64,000 nt of DNA from Gonapodya prolifera JEL478 (taxonomy: Eukaryota > Monoblepharomycota > Monoblepharidomycetes > Monoblepharidales > Gonapodyaceae), in contig KQ965762.1 in NCBI GenBank assembly GCA_001574975.1, forward strand, positions 268,451-332,450. Direction: 5' to 3'. A model generated the notes under the pieces. It was not told where the DNA came from and ran no database searches. It was given only the letters and a program-made list of their open reading frames with translations. The translations under genes were made by a program, and so were the position numbers. Position 1 is the stretch's first letter; every line of letters starts with the position of its first letter. Positions 57,894-64,000 of the stretch are shown here, one piece after another.

Positions 57894-59442
57894 TCACCTT
57901 TTCATATCAGGCCCCCCAGATCTGGCCGCCACATCCCTCATCAGCCGCCAGTACCATTTCTCGCCGAGAGCCAAGTTTCCCGCGAAGCGGGACACGACGG
58001 ACATTCGGGTCGAGCGGGGTACACGGATTACCGCGTAGGAGGACAGGGCTTCCCTGAGTGACGAGGAGGTGGATGGAAGCTGGAGAAGGCAGTTTGCGAG
58101 GACGGCGGCGTCTTCAATTGCGAAGCTTGTGCCTTGGGGGTGGGAGAGAAATGACAGCAGGACGGAGGCGTAACAAGAAGCTTGAATGTGCTGCCTCAGT
58201 TCTGACGCGAGGGCGAAAGATAGAATAGCCCACCTTGACCGCTACTCGGCAACATGACTCTCGCCGCGTCGCCGACGAGCACCGTGTTCCCGCACTGGAT
58301 GTCGTCAGCGTCCCACACCTTCTGTCGCAACGGACTTCGCACGATTCGTTCCGACATTTCAACGAGATGTCGGAACGAGACCGACGCGGGGTGAGCAAGC
58401 GAGAAGAAACGTTCGAGCACGGACATAGTGGATTTGCGTGGGTAGGATGGGGAATGGATGCGCGACGTCCAGTCGGTGCTCCAGGGGTCGGATGGCACAT
58501 CGGGCAGTGCACGGGTCGCAATGGCACGCAGTGGTGGCAGTGGTGGTACATCGTCCGCTAGCTGTATATCCCATCGCATTCTTCCTTCAGGCAGGGGAGA
58601 TGTTGTAATATTGCCTCGATCGAGCAACATCCCATGGCTACAGTTCCATTGAGGTGACTGGATCACGGATTCGTCGAGGGGCTTTGTCACTGCGTAAAAG
58701 CCAGAACCGCCCATATAGGTGGGGTCCCATTTTGGGGCAGCGGTGGCTGGGTCACGGCATTCGAGTATACGCCTTCGCACTCGAGACCACACCCCGTCCG
58801 CGCCAACGACAAGATCCGCATCAAAAGATCCCCCACCGTGCGCAAAATGCAGCCTTGTGCGACCGTCATCAAGAGCCTCGTACCGTTCTACTGTCTCGGC
58901 GAGCGTCATTTCAGGAAAATCCTCTTGGGCGACTTCTTCCATCCGTCCAAGCAAAACATGTCTCAGGTCTTCGCGAGCAATGGCACGTCCATTGCTGGCG
59001 ACGTCATAAGCATAGCTTGGGTTGATTGTGCGGGAAAGAAAGCGGGGGGAGGTGAGGGAATTGCCTGTAGCGGACCAAAACGAAATGCTTGAGAGTTCGG
59101 TGCTGTAACGCTCGAGCTGGGGTCTGAGTCCGAGTCGGTAGAGTGCACGTAAACCTTCCGATTCCATCTTGGAGTTTACTTCACTGACGATGACCAGGGA
59201 AAATTGAGGAATGCCGTACCGTTTGGAAAGAGGATGACGGCAGCTCCAGCTGTGGAGTCCTCCTTTTGGTCCTGCACCGAGGCTTGTCGAGGGGTGTTTC
59301 GCAGCGCGGGATCAATGAGCAGTGGCGCGTACTGCTGTCTCAGCAGCGGATGCAAAAGAATGTGCAGCGCGAAGGCCGGTCCAGCAATGCCTGCGCCGAC
59401 GATTGCGACTTTCCGACGCGGGATTGCAGTTGTAGTGGCCAT
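57894..59442 (-). CDS. FAD-dependent monooxygenase (aromatic hydroxylase type)
   Basis: Flavoprotein monooxygenase of the UbiH/salicylate-hydroxylase-like group, expected to use NAD(P)H and oxygen. Three exons. Exon 1 (59442-59220) has the dinucleotide motif KVAIVGAGIAGPAFALHILL and ends AAVILFPN. Exon 2 (from 59178) has SKMESEGLRALYRLGLRPQL, the conserved Arg region AIAREDLRHVLLGRM, the DG motif DLVVGADGVWSRVRRRIL and the second FAD motif NTVLVGDAARVMLPSSGQG. Exon 3, after an intron from that glycine, starts TSFAIEDAAVLANCLLQLPS and ends EKWYWRLMRDVAARSGGPDM. All the signature motifs are present and splice phases agree, so it looks functional. Substrate unknown; no pathway partners adjoin it. 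Confidence 0.9.
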
Positions 59443-59865
59443 CGCGGTGGTGCGATGGGACTGTTGGGTGATTCTCACCAAGTTGCCGTGATGGACAAGA
59501 AACCGTGTTGTCGGCCTGAGGCCACAGACGGAACAAACCAAAGACTTCCCGAAAATGCGCTTTCCCTCTCCCCGAGAAGAGCAACGGACCGACGAAAGTG
59601 TGTTCCCCTCCATCTCCGTGACGTATACGGTCGCAGTGAGTGCAAATATTGGAACCAAACATCTCATCCATTCTTTGTTATGCAGTAAATAAGCTGTTCA
59701 AGCACTCTGCTAGCCCGGTAATAAGAAGCGTGAAAGTGAGTGAGGCCGCGCTACCTGTGCCACTTAACCAAAAATGCACCGGTCACACCTTTCCCTCAAA
59801 CTTTCCTTTCTTTCGCCAGGATTCTGCCGTCCGCGTCGCCATCCAGTCTTCGACACTTTCGACAT

Positions 59866-59925
59866 CATCGAAACCATCGAAACCATCGAAACCATCAACA
59901 CTATCAACACCATCAACACAATCGG
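59866..59925 (+). repeat. 9-base tandem repeats (GAAACCATC / AACACCATC)
   Basis: About six to seven imperfect units. Because the unit is a multiple of three, every frame stays open on both strands (for example ETIETIETINTINTINTIG on the plus strand). Confidence 0.85.
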
Positions 59926-60224
59926 CGTAAAGGAATACAACTTGATTACCACACGCTTCGCTGGACCAGATCCGCTCCAGACACCCCAACGTCTGGTTGA
60001 CACTATGTCGTCTTAGACTCGTTGTCGGGCGGACCGTAAGGGTCGGACCCCGTACCCCGCATCGTCAACGAGATGGAAGCGATGATTGCACAGAACCCTC
60101 TGCTCCTCAGCGGTTGGCAGTGCCTGGTTTGGCAGGGTCGGGGGTGATGGAAGACTGATTGAAGGTTTGTACTGGAGAGGACAGTCTTTTCATGATTCTA
60201 TTCTCATTTGTGACTTCGACTTGT

Positions 60225-60267
60225 CAGGTGGAGGCCTCCTCGTGGCGTCTTCCGGGCAACGACATCG
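60225..60267 (+). repeat. Dispersed element, copy 3
   Basis: CAGGTGGAGGCCTCCTCGTG and the following GCGTCTTCCGGGCAACG match the copies at 13516 and 23616. The frame reads GGGLLVASSGQRHR before a stop. Confidence 0.6.
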
Positions 60268-60683
60268 GTAACGAAATGGTACCCTTTGACATGCCGGCTA
60301 ACGTCCACCTTCGTTTCACTGTCTTTGCGAACTTCGGATATTTAGTGAGATAGATTGTGTTCGCATACACACATTTCAGCATGTGAATAGACGAATCTCA
60401 AAACAAACGAATCCGAGTTCGAGATATCAGTCCTCGCTGTCCCCCGTTTCTTTCCTCTTCCCGCTTCTCGCGCCTTCTTCACCTACCCAACCTTTCTACT
60501 CTCCCTCTATCAACTCCGTTACTGCACTTCTCGCCCTCTTTCTCGCTCTGTCCGCCTCCTCCTCTCCGCTCCCTCCTGTTGTCTTGATTGCGCCCCTTCC
60601 CCAATATCAAACAGGCAACTGAACTCCCTCCTCTTTTGCTCCTTGCACGTGTCTTCCACCCTTCCTCATTCCACAAGCTTTCT

Positions 60684-60698
60684 CATTATGACATAATG
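60684..60698. repeat. 15-base palindrome, site 3
   Basis: CATTATGACATAATG, identical to 5073-5087. Confidence 0.6.
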
Positions 60699-60913
60699 TG
60701 GTCGCGACTTTTGCGTCGGATAAAATCGACCTAAGCTCGATTCGAGTCCCGGCATAACAATAAATCCACTTTTGTAACAACCTTTCCGCGGCTTCCACCC
60801 GAGATGCCTCAGCGATTGCGACCAGGCATTGCAAGGTGCTTGACGGAGGGATTTCACACTCCACCTGTCGTCGACGTACGGCAGCATCTGTTGCTGGGAG
60901 CCCTATCGATGCC

Positions 60914-62351
60914 ATGGCATTCCTCCCCTTCACACCGTTGCCCCTGCGTTTGGAGAACGTTGGCGTTGGAGCGGGTGATGTATTTCCGTTGAATCGAGGA
61001 AGGAAGAGTGCGAGCAGTCCCATCGATGAGGGTCCAAAAGTATGTGTTGATTTCATTCTGATTGCGAAGACGAAGCGATTTATCGTCGCTTCTGCGTTTC
61101 TACCTCCCACACTAGGCATGCGATAGATGTGCGTCTCGCAAGAAGGTGAGACGCTGCTGTCAATACCACAGTGGACAACATTTCATTGGCTCACGTCCCT
61201 GCTTTTGGAACAGCGTTGCGATGGAGGACTACAATCATGCCCGCGCTGCAAGTGAGAGAACCTACATTCGGTTTCTCCCTTGAACTGTGGACATCAATGG
61301 CTGTGCCCCCTCCCCGGTCAGACTCTTTGGGGTGGCTTGCACTTACAACCGCGATTATGGTCATCGCCGACTCCGGCGCAGCTCCAGCGCACTCTTAAAC
61401 GCGACGCCTACGTCACCATTTTCGTTTGAAAAACAAGCACCCCGTCGTATGTCAGAAGTTATCCAATGGAACCGGCTCCCGTCAACCGCCCAGAACGTTC
61501 GCGGAGTGTGGCGGACCCCCACCCTCGCATCGCGACTCTCGGAATCTTCCTTCATATTAGAACAATTATCGCGGACTCCAGCGATGTTTCCAATCGGGCA
61601 CCAGATGCTTTCTCCCACGCGTTTACCCGCAAATACGATTCCTACTTCAGCTATGGGCACCTTAGGTCCTAACTTGGCAGAACACAGGTGAGTGCGAGTA
61701 CCGCGACGTTATCACCAATCTTTTAAAACCCTAATTCCGTCCAGTTTGCCGATTCTCAAACACGACATGTACGGCGTCTCACGACATCACCCAACCGCAA
61801 CTTTTGCCAGCCAAGAACCAGGAATTCGATACATCGACGTGCAGTCAGACGAGTTACGCTTATCCGATTCTGTACTTCCGGGAATGTTCGGTGTTGGGCA
61901 ACCTGCGCCTAGCGTAGATTTCCAGACGTCAAACCATTGGGAGTTCTCTCAGTTCCCATTTTACCACAGTGTGTCGTCAGGGCATCTCGCGATGACGCCT
62001 TCTCGAGCGCCTCTCGTACTGGACTCTTCTGTTGATTGGCAAGAAGCGTCTGGCACCGTACCCCCGCACTCTTTCCCCGAGCACAGTCACGCACTTTCTT
62101 TGGCCGAGATCCCCCTTCCACAATCGTTACCACTCGGTACCAGTGCGAGTCAGGCGGAACAAGTTGATTGCACAGTTTCTCCGTCTTCGCTGCAACATCC
62201 ATATCAGCAACGGGGAGGACTTCAATCCCCTGCGAATATGGAAGCCCTCTCCATGTCTTCGCAGTTCCACGGTACACAATCACAAATTTCGATCACCCAG
62301 AGCCTGTTTTGGACACAACACAAACCATTCCTGTCTCGGCCTTCGGGATGA
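60914..62351 (+). CDS. Zn2Cys6 transcription factor with Ser/Pro-rich activation region
   Basis: Exons 60914-61039, 61116-61145 (30 bases), 61214-61251 (38 bases), 61322 to about 61687, then a final exon ending at 62351. The zinc cluster is assembled across exons: ACDRCASRKK, RCDGGLQSCPRCK and LFGVACTYNRDYGHRRLRR, with C-x2-C-x6-C-x6-C-x2-C-x6-C spacing. The N-terminal exon (MAFLPFTPLPLRLENVGVGA) is short and ends SPIDEGPK just before the cluster. After it the protein is rich in Ser, Pro, Thr and Gln (for example RLSESSFILEQLSRTPAMF and LPQSLPLGTSASQAEQ), as in activation domains. No middle homology domain is seen. The exon lengths of the cluster match the gene at 52.8 kb, so the two are probably old paralogues. 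Confidence 0.85.
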
Positions 62352-62783
62352 CGCGTCGCATGGCTCGCCAAGGGTTCATAAGCAACCACCACGGCCGGAC
62401 GATTGATAGGATGGGGACTCTCAATTTTGGATGGAAACCTTACGTTTGCACTTCCGGGCACAAAATACCCTTGGCATAAGCATCAAAACTGTCACTTTGC
62501 ATAACGGCATGACGATTCAATTATTGTATTTAGAAGACCTTCATGTGTCTAGAATGTGAAATTATCGTCTCCGAAATAGCCGACCGAATCAACATGTCCC
62601 TGGTCCCAGGTTCTCGAGCCACCAGCATGCGCGCGTCGGGAGAAGGCTCTGGACACCCGACCTGCAAAGCTGTCCTGCCACAAAATGCGACCTTGTCCAT
62701 CTCCCTCGTTTGGTCTGCTGTCTCCCATCCACCAGCACCACTTTCCAGATCTTCCCCAACGCCGTCCGACAGCCGCGTCCTCG
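62352..62783. other. Interval between convergent genes
   Basis: About 430 bases between the ends of the transcription factor and the Crinkler-like gene. Nothing recognisable. Confidence 0.4.
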
Positions 62784-64000
62784 TCATCCCGCGAGGTCTA
62801 AAAGTGCACGACAGATCTTCTCATGGCGATCGATCTCGTCGCTCAGCACAGCGATCGCAGAGTCCCAGCCCATCGCTTGAAGAATAATCAGAGGCTTTTC
62901 AAGTGTGATCCCCGTGGCTGGGTTCCGACGTGAAAGCCAAAACAGCAGCCACGAGTCGACCAAGTCTGTGAGCACAATGAATGGCTGAAGCCCAAGAGGT
63001 TCTTGAACGCGAGCGAGAGCCATCAGCGCAGCACAGACCTGACCGACATGGGTCGCAGTCTCGCCGACGGGCGTCCCCTCCAGTCCACACAAGGATCTCC
63101 TTCAACCGTCGCTCCGTCCCATGTAGCAAGAAGGTCGGTGGTGCCTTCCACCGTGTAGTTCCCGAGTTCTCCGGTTAGTAGTGTGTTGTGCTGACTAGAG
63201 TCGAATATTTTGATGTCCCCGTGGCGAGGGAGTCCAAGAACACGATCGAGGTGGTCGATGTACTTGCTTCGATAACTTGTGTTGCTCGCTCCAGCACCAT
63301 CGATCCATTCATAGGGGGGAAATCTGCTTGTGGGCTGCCTGTCCAGCAGAGGGTACTCGAAAAAGCCATACGAGCTTTGGTTGACCTGGAACTCAGACAT
63401 CCTGATGGGTTTATTTTGTTGGACTGTTCCGACGATAAAGAGGTCCAATTTTTGCTTGCGCTAATAATATTTGGGGTGGTACTCACCAAGCTCCTTGACA
63501 TGTTTGGTAACCTTCGCTCAACGCCTTGCGGTTCTCGCTTAGTTCTTCGGAGACCTCCTTTCGAACTGTTGATTCTCGCAAATCAGCGCACCGCAGATGA
63601 CGGATTTATGTGACCGACACAGCTCACGTTGTTCAATGCCAAATGAGAACGACAGAGTTTGTTGAGATTCAACCACGACTGCGAGCACTGTGGGCCAACA
63701 CCTCCCAGGGCATATCTCGCAAAATAAGAAAAGTCAAACACACCTGGCTGTCGACGGATGACAAACTGAATGTGTTCTTCTGTGTGAGGATTTACAAAGT
63801 GGGCCTTGACTTTTCTAAACGGCACCATCGCGTCGTCTTCCTTCAGGGCCGCCGCATCGATGGAGGCTCTTTCATCGTAAGGGACATCGACTTGCAAAGG
63901 TCCAACTCCGCAGCATCTATGTCGGCAAGCTTCCGTGCGGGTGACGTTTTGATAGTTTCCTTGAGAGTCTCCACCGACGCTGAAGGGGGATAGGGACCTC
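62784..64000 (-). pseudogene. Crinkler (CRN)-like gene, partial at the window edge and apparently broken
   Basis: The end of the window, read on the minus strand, resembles Crinkler-family proteins known from oomycetes, chytrids and arbuscular mycorrhizal fungi. An N-terminal ubiquitin-like header is recognisable (KLADIDAAELDL and VDVPYDERASIDAAALKE), followed by a C-terminal domain with VEGTTDLLATWDGA, PFIVLTDLVDSWLLFWL and a final helix ending at 62784. The beginning lies outside the window. The copy appears interrupted by about one or two breaks, so it is treated as a fossil. Its age looks modest, since the domains are still well preserved. Confidence 0.55.

Larger units (their letters stand above)
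59443..60913. other. Interval without a supported gene
   Basis: Holds the 9-base tandem repeats (59866-59925), the third dispersed element (60225-60267) and the palindrome at 60684-60698. Short frames elsewhere are not supported. Confidence 0.45.

Noticed and set aside
10158-59442. A biosynthetic gene cluster (P450, MDR, SDR, FAD monooxygenase, transcription factors)
   Set aside because: The oxidoreductases are spread over 50 kb among housekeeping genes, two are broken, and no backbone synthase is present.
60690-60760. tRNA-like T-arm GATTCGAGTCCCGGC near the palindrome
   Set aside because: The closing pair before TTC is wrong and no D-arm or anticodon arm can be folded upstream.
1-64000. 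CRISPR arrays, bacterial operons or Shine-Dalgarno sites
   Set aside because: The genes are spliced eukaryotic genes; no regularly spaced direct repeats of the CRISPR type are present.

Overview
The window is nuclear DNA from an intron-rich fungus. The genes are split by many short GT-AG introns (mostly 50-100 bases). The proteins are typically fungal: three Zn2Cys6 transcription factors, a GT71 alpha-1,3-mannosyltransferase, a TIM44 presequence-translocase subunit, OMA1, a monothiol glutaredoxin, a cytochrome P450 and F-box proteins. A Dpy-30/coiled-coil protein of the kind found in cilia, together with a Crinkler-like gene, would fit an early-diverging flagellated lineage (chytrid or Monoblepharis-like fungi). 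That placement is inference, and no species is claimed.

Layout. 0.3-4.6 kb: OMA1 (-) and the GT71 mannosyltransferase (+) diverge from a 0.3 kb spacer. 4.8-7.7 kb: a scrap of an extended SDR, then a P450 gene with two frame breaks. 8.0-9.6 kb: first copy of a 1.6 kb repeat. 10.2-12.6 kb: a decayed medium-chain dehydrogenase and the glutaredoxin. 12.6-18 kb: gene-poor. 18.0-20.6 kb: an unrecognised signal-peptide, membrane and coiled-coil protein. 20.6-24.1 kb: gene-poor and repeat-rich. 24.1-29.8 kb: F-box gene, TIM44 and a tandem pair of small coiled-coil genes. 30.0-34.0 kb: two paralogous quinoprotein-like beta-propeller genes. 34.5-43.0 kb: SDR, fructose-2,6-bisphosphatase-like phosphatase, a large Zn2Cys6 factor and a second F-box gene. 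44.3-45.9 kb: inverted second copy of the 1.6 kb repeat. 48.0-54.9 kb: Dpy-30 protein, an unrecognised large disordered protein and a Zn2Cys6 factor. 57.9-64.0 kb: FAD monooxygenase, a third Zn2Cys6 factor and an edge-truncated Crinkler-like gene.

Themes. Four genes (OMA1, TIM44, glutaredoxin, P450) concern mitochondria or redox chemistry, but there is no sign of a biosynthetic cluster; neighbouring genes look independently regulated. The most striking features are structural. Both quinoprotein genes need the same 6-base microexon. One zinc cluster is completed by a 15-base exon, and the other two zinc clusters share exons of exactly 30 and 38 bases. A near-identical inverted repeat carries the same three undefined bases in both copies. 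Small remnants resembling the quinoprotein family are scattered along the window.
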